Shown piece by piece: positions 16,271 through 25,180 of a DNA stretch of 64,000 nt. How positions within the stretch are numbered: position 1 is the stretch's first letter; each line of letters opens with the position of its first letter. The translations under genes and the position numbers were made by a program. The notes under the pieces are model-generated. The model made no database searches. It saw only the letters and a program-made list of their open reading frames with translations, and was not told where the DNA came from. The stretch comes from Falsiroseomonas sp051859025 (GTDB lineage Bacteria > Pseudomonadota > Alphaproteobacteria > Acetobacterales > Acetobacteraceae): assembly GCF_051859025.1 (NCBI RefSeq), contig NZ_JBHYGL010000012.1, positions 248,001 to 312,000 on the forward strand. Direction: 5' to 3'.

Positions 16271-18599
16271 CGTTGCTGATCTCCCAGAGGCGCGAGGGGC
16301 TGAGTGGCATTTCGAGAATCTCGATCCCCTTCGCCGGCAGGTCCAGCGCATCCTCCAGTGCCTGCGCGAACAGCGCGCCGACGGGGATCGCGCCCGCCTC
16401 CCCGGCACCCTTCACGCCGAGCGGGTTCAGCGGCGATGGCGTCACCGTGTGGTCCATCCGGATGCGCGGCACATCCAGCGCGGACGGCAGCAGGTAATCC
16501 GCCAGGCTGGCATTCATCAGCTGGCCCTGTTCGTCCCAATGCAGCTGTTCGAAGAAGGCATTGCCGATGCCCTGCGCCACGCCACCCTGGATCTGTCCCG
16601 CCAGGATCAGCGGATTGATCACCGTGCCGCAATCATGCACCACGACGTAGTCGAGGATGGTAGGCCGCAGGGTCAGCGGATCGACCTCGATGATCATGGC
16701 ATGGGCGCCACTCGCCGTCGCGCCGCCGGCGGGGCCGAAATAGGAGGTCGCCTCCAGCCCCGGCTCCGTCCCGGGCGTCACCGCGCCGCGCATCGGGTTC
16801 GCGAGGCCCGCCAGCGCGCCGAGGGTGATGGCGTGGTCGGGCACGCCCACCACATGCACCTTGCCATCGGCCAGCACCAGGTCCTCCTCCGCGCATTCGA
16901 AGTGGCGCGCGGCGGTCTTCAGCACCTTCTGCCGCACGACCTTGGCGGCTTCATGCGAGGCGCTGCCGGCGACGACGGCGCCGCGGCTCGCGAAGGTGCC
17001 GACACCCCAGTAAAACTGGTCGGTGTCGCCGGTCGTCACCTCGATGTCGCGGATATCGACGCCGAGCTGTTCGGCCACCACCTGCGCGAAGGCCGTCGCA
17101 TGGCCCTGGCCCTGGGAACCGATACCGGTGGCGAGGCTGATCTTGCCGCTGCTCTGCACCTGGACCTTCGCGCCCTCATAAGGGCCGATGCCGGTACCCT
17201 CGACATAGCAGACGACGCCGATGCCGATGGCGCGGCCCTCCGCGCGGGCCTTCGGCTGCGTCTCCGTCAGGAACCGATCGTAGCCGATCGCATCCAGCGC
17301 CTTGGCCAGGATCGGCGCGTAGTTGCCACTGTCATAGGAAAGACGGGAAAAATCCTGGTAGATCACGCCCTGGTCGTACGGGAATGCATCTGCGGGGATG
17401 AAGTTGCGGCGCCTGATCTCGTTGCGGTCGATGCCAAGGTTCCGCGCCGCGATGTCCAGCAGCCTTTCCATGACAAAGACGCCGTGCTGCCGCCCGGCGC
17501 CGCGATAGGGCGTGACCAGCGTGCGGTTGGTGAAGACCGCGGTGAAGACGCTGTCATAGGCCGGCACGACATAACAGCCGAGCAGCGTGCACTGGCTGTT
17601 CAGCGGCAGGGTCAGCCCATAGGGATCATAGGCGCCGTTGTCGTGCAGGAAGACATCCTTCACGCCAAGGATGCGGCCCGACGCATCCAGCGCGATCTCC
17701 GCATCATGGATCTGGCTGCGTTCATGGGTGGTGGCGAAGAAATGCTCCAGCCGATCCTCGATCCACTTCACCGGCCGGCCGAGGCGCATGGCCGCCCAGG
17801 GCACCAGCACTTCCTCGGGATAGAACATCATCATCTTCGGCCCGAAGCCGCCGCCGATATTCGGCGCCACCACGCGCACCTGGCGTTCGCTGAGGCCCAG
17901 CAACGCCGCCAGCCCATTGCGGATGACGACGGGCGCCTGCGTCGTGTCCCACACCGTCAGCCGGTCCGCGCGCGGGTCCCATTGCGCGACAACGCCGCGC
18001 GTTTCCATCGGGTTGGAGGCGCCGCGGTCATAGATGAAGCGTCGCTTGACGATGAGCGCCGCCGCCTTGGCCGCCGCCGCGTAATCCCCGCGATGCTGAT
18101 GCACCTTGGCCGCGACATTCACGCCGAGATGGTCATGCACCAGCGGCGCGCCGGGTTGCAGCGCGGCTTCCAGATCGCCGACGGCATCGAGCACGTCCCA
18201 CTCGACCACGATATCGCCCAGCGCGTCCTCCGCGATGTAGCGGCTTTCCGCCACCACCATTGCGACGGGTTCGCCGACATGCCGTGCCTTGTCCTTCACC
18301 AGCGGCACCTGGCAGCACTGGTTGAAGACCATGCCCGGAACCGGCGGCGGCGGTACCAGCAGTGGCCCCGGCTTCCAGTAGTCGCCGAGGTCTTCCGCCG
18401 CATAGCAAGCGATCACGCCGGGCCGCGCGCGCGCCGCGCCCAGATCCACCGACACCAGTCGCGCATGCGCATGCGGGCTGCGAAGGAAGGCCACATGCAG
18501 CAGCCCCGGCAGTTCGACGTCATCGACGAACAGGGCCTCTCCCCGCAACAGCCGGGGATCCTCATTCCGTGTCAGCGGCTTGCCGAAGGAATGGGTCAT
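16263..18599 (-). CDS. Xanthine-dehydrogenase-family molybdopterin-binding subunit
   Basis: 778 residues, the size of CoxL/aldehyde-oxidase-like large subunits, which bind the Mo-pterin cytosine dinucleotide and hydroxylate N-heterocycles or aldehydes with water as oxygen source. Motifs: GGGFGPKMMMFYPEE, the Mo-site loop TPYRGAGRQHG, GSQGQGH and the catalytic Glu (GVKGAGEAGA, E734). The Cys-containing AYXCSFR loop of true CO dehydrogenase is absent, so it is not CoxL of carboxydotrophs. It is encoded with its FeS and FAD subunits and an N-heterocycle-type ABC transporter, which favours a ring hydroxylase (for example purine-, pyrimidine- or nicotinate-like). Confidence 0.9.
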   Translation of the reverse strand: MTHSFGKPLTRNEDPRLLRGEALFVDDVELPGLLHVAFLRSPHAHARLVSVDLGAARARPGVIACYAAEDLGDYWKPGPLLVPPPPVPGMVFNQCCQVPLVKDKARHVGEPVAMVVAESRYIAEDALGDIVVEWDVLDAVGDLEAALQPGAPLVHDHLGVNVAAKVHQHRGDYAAAAKAAALIVKRRFIYDRGASNPMETRGVVAQWDPRADRLTVWDTTQAPVVIRNGLAALLGLSERQVRVVAPNIGGGFGPKMMMFYPEEVLVPWAAMRLGRPVKWIEDRLEHFFATTHERSQIHDAEIALDASGRILGVKDVFLHDNGAYDPYGLTLPLNSQCTLLGCYVVPAYDSVFTAVFTNRTLVTPYRGAGRQHGVFVMERLLDIAARNLGIDRNEIRRRNFIPADAFPYDQGVIYQDFSRLSYDSGNYAPILAKALDAIGYDRFLTETQPKARAEGRAIGIGVVCYVEGTGIGPYEGAKVQVQSSGKISLATGIGSQGQGHATAFAQVVAEQLGVDIRDIEVTTGDTDQFYWGVGTFASRGAVVAGSASHEAAKVVRQKVLKTAARHFECAEEDLVLADGKVHVVGVPDHAITLGALAGLANPMRGAVTPGTEPGLEATSYFGPAGGATASGAHAMIIEVDPLTLRPTILDYVVVHDCGTVINPLILAGQIQGGVAQGIGNAFFEQLHWDEQGQLMNASLADYLLPSALDVPRIRMDHTVTPSPLNPLGVKGAGEAGAIPVGALFAQALEDALDLPAKGIEILEMPLSPSRLWEISNGG

Positions 18600-19060
18600 G
18601 CGCCCCGCTCCGCGGCCAGAAGGACAGCATCGACGATGTGCTGGTAGCCCGTGCAGCGGCAGAGGTTGCCGGACAGGGCATGGCGCACCTCATCCTCCGT
18701 CGGCTTCGGGTTCTCCGCCAGGAAGGCCGTCATCGTCATCAGGATGCCGGGGGTGCAGTAGCCGCATTGCAAGGCGTGGCTGTCCTGGAACGCCTGTTGC
18801 AGCGTGTTCAGCTTGCCCGGCGCCGGCGCCAGGTTTTCGACGGTCCGGATGTCGTGGCCCTCCGCCTGCACGGCAAAGGCCAGGCATGACCGCGCTGGCT
18901 CGCCATCCCAGAGGATCGTGCAGGCGCCGCAGACGCCGTGCTCGCAGCCCACATGCGTGCCGGTCAGGCCGATCTCATGGCGGATGAAGTCGCTCAGCAG
19001 CAGGCGGGGCTCCACATCGCGGTCATGGGCCACGCCATTCACCGTCACGCGCACCCTCAT
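18596..19060 (-). CDS. Mo-hydroxylase [2Fe-2S] small subunit
   Basis: 154 residues. The N-terminal plant-ferredoxin-like domain has C39, C44, C47 and C59 (CEHGVCGAC...C). The C-terminal helical [2Fe-2S] domain has C99, C102, C134 and C136 (QCGYCTPG, CRCTGYQ). It passes electrons from the Mo centre to FAD. ATGA overlaps on both sides place it between the medium and large subunits. Confidence 0.95.
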   Translation of the reverse strand: MRVRVTVNGVAHDRDVEPRLLLSDFIRHEIGLTGTHVGCEHGVCGACTILWDGEPARSCLAFAVQAEGHDIRTVENLAPAPGKLNTLQQAFQDSHALQCGYCTPGILMTMTAFLAENPKPTEDEVRHALSGNLCRCTGYQHIVDAVLLAAERGA

Positions 19061-19926
19061 GCCGCGCGCTCCGCCGCCAGTGCCAGCGCCCGCATGGCCA
19101 GCACGCCCGCGAGGTGAAGCTGATAGGCCGGGGAGGCCTGCACGCTGCCCATCGGCTCGATCTCCGCCTTCGCCGCTTCCGCCGCCGCCGCGATATCCGC
19201 CGGCGTCAGCGCCGTGCCCACCAGCCCCGCCGCGGCCAGGGGGGCGGCCATCGGCGTCGGCCCCGCGCTGCAGAAGGCGAGCCGCGCTTCCGCGCAGCGT
19301 CCCGCGCCATCCCGTCGCAGCACCGCGGCCACGCCCATCATCGCGTAGTCGCCGCGCCGCCGCGCCACCTCCAGGAAGGCCGTGCCGGAACCGGGGGGCA
19401 GGGGAGGGATCACGATCGCGGCCAGCATCTCATCCTCCGCCAGCGCCGTGGTCAGCGGGCCCAGGAAGAAGTCGCGCGCCGCGACCTCCCGCATCCCGCC
19501 CGCGCGGCGCAGTTCCATCCGCGCGCCCTGCGCCAGCATCACCGCCGGCATCTCGCTGGCCGGATCGGCGTGGGAGAGGTTGCCCCCCAGCGTGCCGCGC
19601 GTGCGGATCTGCGGATGCGCGACCTCCGCCAGCGCCTCCGCCAGCAAGGGCAGGCGCCGCGCGACCTCCGCATCCCGCTCGATCACGCGGTAGCGCACCG
19701 TGGCGCCGATTCGCAGCGACCCATCCGCCAGCCATGCCAGCGAATCGAGCCCCGCCACACGGTTCAGGTCGATCAGGATGCCGGGTTGCGCCACCCGGAA
19801 ATTCATGGCCGGCACCAGGGATTGTCCCCCGGCCAGGAAGCGCGCGGCTTCCCCATGCTCGGCTTTCAGGGCCAGGGCGGCCTCAACCGTCTCCGGCCCC
19901 AACCATTCGAAAGGCGCCGGCTTCAC
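19057..19926 (-). CDS. Mo-hydroxylase FAD-binding medium subunit
   Basis: 289 residues from GTG 19926, chosen because ATGAGGATGATCGC gives a ribosome site just upstream; the longer open frame reads into non-conserved sequence. FAD-contact motifs AGGQSLVPAMNFRVAQP (residues ~32-48) and TRGTLGGNLSHADPASEMP (~105-125) are clear. First gene of the operon of three oxidase subunits and transporter C. The 137-bp region to the divergent deoxyribosyltransferase gene should hold its promoter; only weak sigma-54-like sequences (8/12) are seen there. Confidence 0.92.
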   Translation of the reverse strand: MKPAPFEWLGPETVEAALALKAEHGEAARFLAGGQSLVPAMNFRVAQPGILIDLNRVAGLDSLAWLADGSLRIGATVRYRVIERDAEVARRLPLLAEALAEVAHPQIRTRGTLGGNLSHADPASEMPAVMLAQGARMELRRAGGMREVAARDFFLGPLTTALAEDEMLAAIVIPPLPPGSGTAFLEVARRRGDYAMMGVAAVLRRDGAGRCAEARLAFCSAGPTPMAAPLAAAGLVGTALTPADIAAAAEAAKAEIEPMGSVQASPAYQLHLAGVLAMRALALAAERAA

Positions 19927-20063
19927 GCGATCATCCTCATGGCCGCGAACCTGCCAGAAGCGGCCCTGCCCCTGCCAGAGGCGTTTTCCGCATCGCCTGT
20001 CCCGGCAGGCCACCGGGTGCCGCCTTCTTGCCCAGGCTGCGCGCGGCATGGTCAGGTGGGGGT

Positions 20064-20627
20064 ATGCCGATCATCGCCTATCTCGCCGGTCCCGATGTCT
20101 TCCTGCCCGATGCGCCGGCCCATGCCGCGCGCAAATCGGCCATCTGCGCCGCCCACGGCATCACCGCCCTGCCGCCGCTGAACGAGGATGTGGCGAGCCT
20201 GGCCGCGATGCCGGAGGCGGAGGCCTGGCGCGTCATCTTCGCCAAGGACATCGCGATGATGGAACGCGCGGACATCGTCATCGCCAACCTGACGCCCTTC
20301 CGAGGGGCCTCGGCCGATGCCGGCACGCTTGTGGAACTCGGCTGGTTCCTCGGCCGAGGCCGCCCGATCTTCGCCTATTCCAACAGCGCGACCCTCTTCG
20401 CCGCCCGCAGCCAGGCGCAGGTGGCGGCGGTGCCAGACCCCATGCCGGGCCTCACGGTCGGCGGCTTCGGCCTGCCGGACAATCTGATGATCCCCGGCGC
20501 GGTCGAAACCGGCGGGCTGCCGATCCTGCTGCCGGAGGGCGGCGCCGACCTGCCCTTCGATTCGCTGGAGGTCTTCAGTCGCTCTGTGGCGGCCGCGGCG
20601 CGGCGGCTCGGCGTGGCGCCGGGCTGA
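20064..20627 (+). CDS. Nucleoside 2-deoxyribosyltransferase family protein
   Basis: 187 residues from ATG 20064 (AGGTGGGGGT just upstream). The family swaps or hydrolyses the N-glycosidic bond of 2'-deoxynucleosides, releasing free bases. Visible motifs: YLAGPDVF (residues 6-13), MERADIVIANL (D70) and the catalytic-type Glu in TLVELGWFLG (E91), with GRPIFAYSN following. It is divergent from the Mo-hydroxylase operon, which suggests supply of free purine or pyrimidine bases to that enzyme (inference). Its 3' end overlaps the convergent MarR gene by 53 bp. Confidence 0.87.
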   Translation: MPIIAYLAGPDVFLPDAPAHAARKSAICAAHGITALPPLNEDVASLAAMPEAEAWRVIFAKDIAMMERADIVIANLTPFRGASADAGTLVELGWFLGRGRPIFAYSNSATLFAARSQAQVAAVPDPMPGLTVGGFGLPDNLMIPGAVETGGLPILLPEGGADLPFDSLEVFSRSVAAAARRLGVAPG

Positions 20628-21096
20628 GCGGCGCGGGTTCCAGATTGGCCTTGGCCCGCTTCAGCAGGGCGATCAGCGTCTCGACCTCGGCTTCCGTCAT
20701 CCCGTCCGTCGCCAGGCCGATCACCTCCCGCGCCCGGGGCAGCAACTCCTCCCGCAGGGCGCGGCCGGCCTCTGTCAGGCGGATATGGACCTTGCGGCGG
20801 TCCTCCTGGCTGCGGTCGCGGGTGATCCAGCCCGCTTCCTCCATGCCCCGCAGCGCGATCACGGCCGTCGGTTCCTGCATGCCGATGCGGGTGGCGAGTT
20901 CGCGCTGGGTCAGGCTGTCCTCCTCCCACAGCACGCGGAGGAAGTACCAGGCGCCGAGCGTGGCGCCGCTCGGCTGGATGCGGATCTGCAGCGCGCGCTG
21001 CATGGCGCGGTTGAGGTCCCGGACCTGGAAACCCAGGCTGTGTTCCAGCGGCAGCGCCAAGGCGCGGTCCGAATCCTTGGGCGCGGGACGGGTCAT
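20575..21096 (-). CDS. MarR-family transcriptional regulator
   Basis: 173 residues. A winged helix-turn-helix occupies ~50-120 (LTQRELATRIGMQEPTAVIALRGMEEAGWITR with wing DRSQEDRRKVHIRLTEAG, shown as adjacent segments). The last ~20 residues are Pro/Ala-rich and encoded in the region antisense to the deoxyribosyltransferase gene end. MarR proteins usually respond to aromatic ligands and repress neighbours. Possible targets are the SLC13 gene upstream or the Mo-hydroxylase operon; no operator is identified. Confidence 0.9.
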   Translation of the reverse strand: MTRPAPKDSDRALALPLEHSLGFQVRDLNRAMQRALQIRIQPSGATLGAWYFLRVLWEEDSLTQRELATRIGMQEPTAVIALRGMEEAGWITRDRSQEDRRKVHIRLTEAGRALREELLPRAREVIGLATDGMTEAEVETLIALLKRAKANLEPAPLSPAPRRAAAPRPPQSD

Positions 21097-21144
21097 GCCG
21101 CCTTCTACAACCCTGGCTGCTATGCCGGAAAGCGCGGCGGTGAT

Positions 21145-22917
21145 TCAGCCCGGCGCCAGCGGCCAGAAATAGGCCACCGCCGGCACGCCGACGAGGATGA
21201 CGGTGATGGATAGCGGCAGGCCGAGCCGCCAGTAGTCCTGGAAGCGATAGCCTCCCGGCCCCATCACCAGCGTGTTGCACTGGTGCCCGATGGGGGTGAG
21301 GAAGTCGCTCGCCGCGCCGATCGCCACCGCCATCAGGAAGGGATCGGGGCTGAGCTGGAGCTGCGTCGCCAGGCTCGCCCCCACCGGCGCCATCACCAGC
21401 ACCGTCGCGGCATTGTTGAGGAAGGGGGTGACGGCCATGGCAATGACCATCATCAGCGCCATGGCGGCGATCGGCGGCACCGCGGCGGCCGCCACGGCGA
21501 GCCACCCCGCGACGAGTTCGGTGCCTCCGGTGGTACGGATCGCCTCGCTGACCGGGATGAGGGCGGCGAGCAGCACGATGACGGGCCATTCCACCGTCTC
21601 ATAGGCTTCCCGCATCGACATCGCCCGCAGCGCCAGCAGCACGACGGCGGCGCCGAAGAAGGCGATCGAGATCGGCACGAGATGCAGCGCCACCAGGCCC
21701 ATGGCGAGGGCCAGCACCAGCGGCGGCACCCAGCCGCGCCGGTTGCGCCCCAGCGGTACGTTGCGCTCCGACAGCGGCAGGATGCGGAGCGACCCCATGG
21801 CGCGCGGCACGGCCTCGGCCTCCCCCTTCAGGATCACGACATCGCCGGAGCGGAAGCGAAGCTCGCTGAGCTTCTCGCTGATCCGCTGGCCGCGGCGGCT
21901 GACGGCGATCAGGTTGAGCCCCGTCCGTCCATGCAGGTCGAATCCCGCGACGGTGGCGCCGACCAGCGGGCTTTCGCCGGTGACGACGCCTTCCACCACC
22001 TCCGCCTCATCCGCCGCGAGCGCCTGGCGTTCCCCGACCAGGGTCAACCCGCTGCGGGCGATGAAGGCGTCCAGGTCATCGGCTTCCCCTTCCAGCAGAA
22101 CCCGGTCGGCGGCCTGGAGCAGGGTGGCGTCCCGCGGCGTCGTCCGCTCCCCATCCCGGATAAGCGCGGTCACGCGGACCTCTCCCTCACCCAGGGCAGC
22201 GAGTTCGGCGACGGTCTGCCCGACCGGGCTGCCCTCGGCCGGCAGGCGCGCCTCGGTCGTATAGTGGGATAGGGTGAAGGCGGCATCCTTGCCGCCGCCG
22301 CCGCGCTGGCCGCCTGGCAGCAGCCGCCAGCCCAGCGCCAGCACCACCAGGCCCGCCAGCGCGATGCAGCCGCCGACCGGGGCGAAGTCGAGCAGGCCGA
22401 AGGGCTCCCCCTGCATCTCCTCCCGCAGGCGGGACACGATGATGTTGGGGGATGTGCCGACCAGCGTGACCAGCCCGCCCAGCAACGCCGCGAAGGCCAT
22501 GGGCATGAGCAGCGCGGAGGGTGAGGTCCCGGTCCGCCGCGCCAGCTGGAAGGCGACCGGCATCAGGATGGCGAGCGCGCCGACATTCTTCGTGACCGCG
22601 GACAGCACCATCACCACCGCCGCCAGGATCGGCACCTGCACGGCCGGCCCGCGGCGGAGATGCGGCAGCAGCGGCCGCATCGCGGCCTCCACCGCGCCGG
22701 ACCGGGCGACGGCGCCGCTGACCAGCAGCGCGCCGGCCACGATGATCACCACATCGTCGCTGAAGCCGGAGAACGCCTTGTCTGCCGGCACCACACCGCT
22801 GACGACGGCGGCGAACAGCGACAGCAGCGCAACCAGGTCGTAGGGCAGCCGCCCGTGGATGAAGGCCGCGATGGTGCAGCCGAGGATGGCGAAGGCGATG
22901 GCCTGATCGATCGTCAC
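21145..22917 (-). CDS. SLC13/DASS-family anion permease with two TrkA-C domains
   Basis: 590-residue inner-membrane carrier from GTG 22917. N-terminal membrane half (~1-190) includes the conserved SAVTKNVGALAILMP and LVGTSPNIIVSRL segments of the DASS family (dicarboxylate, sulfate, citrate). The middle (~215-375) is soluble, with two TrkA-C-like modules (VGQTVAELAALGEGEVRVTA; GATVAGFDLHGRTGLNLIAV), probably a regulatory ligand site. A second membrane half ends with the mirrored IGHQCNTLVMGPGGY. It follows the hydrolase genes and may move their acidic products or substrates. Confidence 0.88.
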   Translation of the reverse strand: MTIDQAIAFAILGCTIAAFIHGRLPYDLVALLSLFAAVVSGVVPADKAFSGFSDDVVIIVAGALLVSGAVARSGAVEAAMRPLLPHLRRGPAVQVPILAAVVMVLSAVTKNVGALAILMPVAFQLARRTGTSPSALLMPMAFAALLGGLVTLVGTSPNIIVSRLREEMQGEPFGLLDFAPVGGCIALAGLVVLALGWRLLPGGQRGGGGKDAAFTLSHYTTEARLPAEGSPVGQTVAELAALGEGEVRVTALIRDGERTTPRDATLLQAADRVLLEGEADDLDAFIARSGLTLVGERQALAADEAEVVEGVVTGESPLVGATVAGFDLHGRTGLNLIAVSRRGQRISEKLSELRFRSGDVVILKGEAEAVPRAMGSLRILPLSERNVPLGRNRRGWVPPLVLALAMGLVALHLVPISIAFFGAAVVLLALRAMSMREAYETVEWPVIVLLAALIPVSEAIRTTGGTELVAGWLAVAAAAVPPIAAMALMMVIAMAVTPFLNNAATVLVMAPVGASLATQLQLSPDPFLMAVAIGAASDFLTPIGHQCNTLVMGPGGYRFQDYWRLGLPLSITVILVGVPAVAYFWPLAPG

Positions 22918-22925
22918 AAGCGGGT

Positions 22926-22976
22926 CCCCGCGCCGGTGATCGGCGCGGGGGTGCGAACGGCGGGCCTGGCCCGCCG
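22926..22976. terminator. Two tandem strong hairpins between AbgB-like and SLC13 genes
   Basis: The first hairpin has a perfect 10-bp stem CCCCGCGCCG / CGGCGCGGGG (22926-22935, 22941-22950) with a 5-nt loop. The second has 9-bp arms CGGCGGGCC / GGCCCGCCG (22958-22966, 22968-22976). They lie between the stop at 22986 and the GTG start at 22917 on the minus strand. They may end the peptidase transcript or reduce read-through into the carrier gene. No T tract. Confidence 0.5.
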
Positions 22977-22985
22977 GTTCCGCGT

Positions 22986-24410
22986 CTACTCCGCCAGGGA
23001 CATGCCGAGCGCCGGCTTGGCATCGGCCGGCAGCGGGCTCTGATAGGGCTTGCCGCCGGTGCGCGCCTGGTGGTCGGCCTTGGCCTTGGCGATGATGTCG
23101 GGGTTGCGCAGCGCATCCACCGCGGTGCCCGCCATCACCTTGGCCACATGCACCATGCCCGTATGCGCCGCATCGGTCTTGCCCTGCGCCACCACCTGCC
23201 AGGAATGGCCGGGGGTGCCGATGGCATAGGTCGCGCCACGGGCCTGGACCGTCGGCACCTTCCAGGACACGTCGCCGACATCGGTGGATCCGTTCATGCC
23301 CGCGCCCTTCGCACCCAACGGCACGATGGCGTCACACAGCGGCTTGCCCGTCTCCGGCACCACGCCCTGGCGGCGATAGGCGGAGAGGATGTCCTCATCC
23401 CGCAGGGTCTTCTGGATCTCGGCCGCGAATTCCTTGTCGGCGTCGGAGAAGGGGGGCGGGCCCAGGCGCTCGAAATTGTCGTGCATGAGTTGTTCGAGCG
23501 GCGAGTTGCCGAGCAGGTTCGACACTGCCGAGATGACCTGGGTGGAAACAGTCGTTTCCGTCATCAGCGCCGCGCCATCGGCGATCTTGCGCACGCGCTT
23601 CACCAGGGCGTTCAGCTCCTCCAGGTTCCGCGCACGGATGAGGTAGCGGACCTTGGTGCGGCTCTGCACCACATTCGGCGCGATGCCCCCGGCATCGAGA
23701 TAGGCGTAGTGGATGCGCGCATCGGATGGCATGTGTTCGCGCATGTAGTTCACGCCGACATTCATCAGCTCGATCGCATCGAGCGCGGAGCGCCCAAGGT
23801 GAGGCGACGACGCCGCATGCGCCGCGCGGCCAACGAACGAAAAATCGATGCGCGTATTGGCCAGGCTGATCGGTTCATTCACGCCGGAGAAGGCGGCGGG
23901 GTGCCAGGAGATCGCCATGTCCACATCATCGAAGGCGCCGGCCCGAACCATGAACCCCTTGGCCGCGCCGCCTTCCTCGGCGGGACAGCCGTAGTAGCGC
24001 ACACGCCCCGGCAGGTTGTTGGCCTTCAGATAGTCCTTGACCGCGGCGGCCGCGAGAAGGCTGGCCGAGCCCAGCAGATTGTGCCCGCAGCCATGGCCGT
24101 ATCCATCGCCCGGGATCGGCCGGTGTTCCGCAACGCCCGCTTCCTGGGACAGGCCGGGGAGTGCGTCATATTCGCCGAGGATGGCGATGACGGGCCCGCC
24201 CTCGCCGAACTCACCCATGACGGCGGTCGGGATGCCGGCGACATCCTTGGTGATGGCGAAGCCCTCGGCCTCCAGCATCGCGATGTGCTCGGCGACGCTG
24301 CGATGCTCGTTGTAGCAGAGCTCCGGCATGCCCCAGACCCGGTCGCTCAGCGCGGCGTATTCCGGGCGGCGGCCATCCACCAGGCGCCAGATCTCTTCGT
24401 CGTTGCGCAT
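22986..24410 (-). CDS. M20-family amidohydrolase, AbgB-like
   Basis: 474 residues. Metal-dependent aminoacylase/carboxypeptidase of the family that includes the p-aminobenzoyl-glutamate hydrolase subunit AbgB. Visible ligands and motifs: EYDALPGLSQEAG (Asp), GYGHGCGHNLLG (His), YGCPAEEGGAAKG (catalytic Glu pair), ISWHPAAF and the C-terminal PGHSWQVVAQG (His). The lid domain spans ~185-300. AGGGAA ribosome site 7 bp before ATG. No AbgA- or AbgT-like partner is adjacent. It probably cleaves an amide bond of an imported N-acyl amino acid or related compound. Confidence 0.88.
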   Translation of the reverse strand: MRNDEEIWRLVDGRRPEYAALSDRVWGMPELCYNEHRSVAEHIAMLEAEGFAITKDVAGIPTAVMGEFGEGGPVIAILGEYDALPGLSQEAGVAEHRPIPGDGYGHGCGHNLLGSASLLAAAAVKDYLKANNLPGRVRYYGCPAEEGGAAKGFMVRAGAFDDVDMAISWHPAAFSGVNEPISLANTRIDFSFVGRAAHAASSPHLGRSALDAIELMNVGVNYMREHMPSDARIHYAYLDAGGIAPNVVQSRTKVRYLIRARNLEELNALVKRVRKIADGAALMTETTVSTQVISAVSNLLGNSPLEQLMHDNFERLGPPPFSDADKEFAAEIQKTLRDEDILSAYRRQGVVPETGKPLCDAIVPLGAKGAGMNGSTDVGDVSWKVPTVQARGATYAIGTPGHSWQVVAQGKTDAAHTGMVHVAKVMAGTAVDALRNPDIIAKAKADHQARTGGKPYQSPLPADAKPALGMSLAE

Positions 24411-24421
24411 CGCCGTATTCC

Positions 24422-25180
24422 CTAGATCCGTCCGCCATTCACCGGCAGGACATGTCCCGTGATGAGTTTCGCATGCTCCGAGGCGAAGAACAGCACGCCA
24501 TCGGCGATGTCATCGGGCTCACCGAGGCGGCCCAGCGCGATGGTCCGCAGCACGGCCTGTTTCTCGGCTTCCGGCCGCGCGTCCCAGATCTTCATCTTGT
24601 CAGGGGTGCTGTATTGCAGCCCCGGCGCCACGCTGTTGACCGTGATGCCATAGGGGCCGAATTCAACCGCCAGCTGCTTCGTCAGCCCGACCAACGCGTG
24701 CTTCGCCGCCGTATAGGCCTGGATCCCGGTGCGGGATGCCTGGAGGCCCGCGGTGGAGGAGACGGTGACGATCCGCCCCCGCCCCGCTGCCTTCATCCCC
24801 GCGCCTGCCGCGCGCGCCAAGGCGAGGGCGGCGTTGACGTTGACGGCGAAGATCGAATCCCAATCCTCATCCGGCGCGTCCTCCACCTTGTGGAAGGCCG
24901 CGCCCAGCGTGCCGCCGGCATTGTGGACGAGCACGCGGATCGCCTCGCCGGCCGCCTGCTCCACGCCCTTGATCCAGGCGCCGGCCGCGGCGCGGTCGGA
25001 CAGGTCCACCACCGCCGTCGTGATGCTTCGGCCGGCGGCGGTCTCCGCCAGCCCCGCCGCATCCACGTCACAGGTGAACACCCGCGCGCCGAGGTCGGCG
25101 AAGCGCTGGCAGATGGCGCGGCCGAAGCCGATCGCGCCACCGCTGACGGCCACCACCTGGCCATCGAACCGGATCTGCAT
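24422..25180 (-). CDS. Short-chain dehydrogenase/reductase
   Basis: 252 residues, classical SDR. Cofactor motif GGAIGFG (14-20, in place of TGxxxGIG), NAGG at 87-90, catalytic S141/S142, Y156 and K160 (YTAAK), and the C-terminal GHVLPVNGGRI. D38 after the second strand (FTCDVD) favours NAD+. It overlaps the M28-like gene by 1 bp (TGATG). The redox substrate within this hydrolase operon is unknown. Confidence 0.92.
   Translation of the reverse strand: MQIRFDGQVVAVSGGAIGFGRAICQRFADLGARVFTCDVDAAGLAETAAGRSITTAVVDLSDRAAAGAWIKGVEQAAGEAIRVLVHNAGGTLGAAFHKVEDAPDEDWDSIFAVNVNAALALARAAGAGMKAAGRGRIVTVSSTAGLQASRTGIQAYTAAKHALVGLTKQLAVEFGPYGITVNSVAPGLQYSTPDKMKIWDARPEAEKQAVLRTIALGRLGEPDDIADGVLFFASEHAKLITGHVLPVNGGRI

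Noticed and set aside
16263..18599. Aerobic carbon monoxide dehydrogenase (CoxL)
   Set aside because: The Cys-containing AYXCSFR active-site loop is absent; the loop reads TPYRGAGRQHG.
16122..18647. Long plus-strand open frame opposite the Mo-hydroxylase large subunit (and similar long frames opposite other genes)
   Set aside because: High G+C keeps antisense frames open; the translations are Arg/His/Pro-rich with no family similarity, while the opposite strand encodes a clear family.
19962..19977. TGGCAGG-GGCA-GGGCC upstream of the Mo-hydroxylase operon (minus strand)
   Set aside because: Only 8/12 matches with a poor -12 box; GG-N10-GC alone is common in GC-rich DNA.
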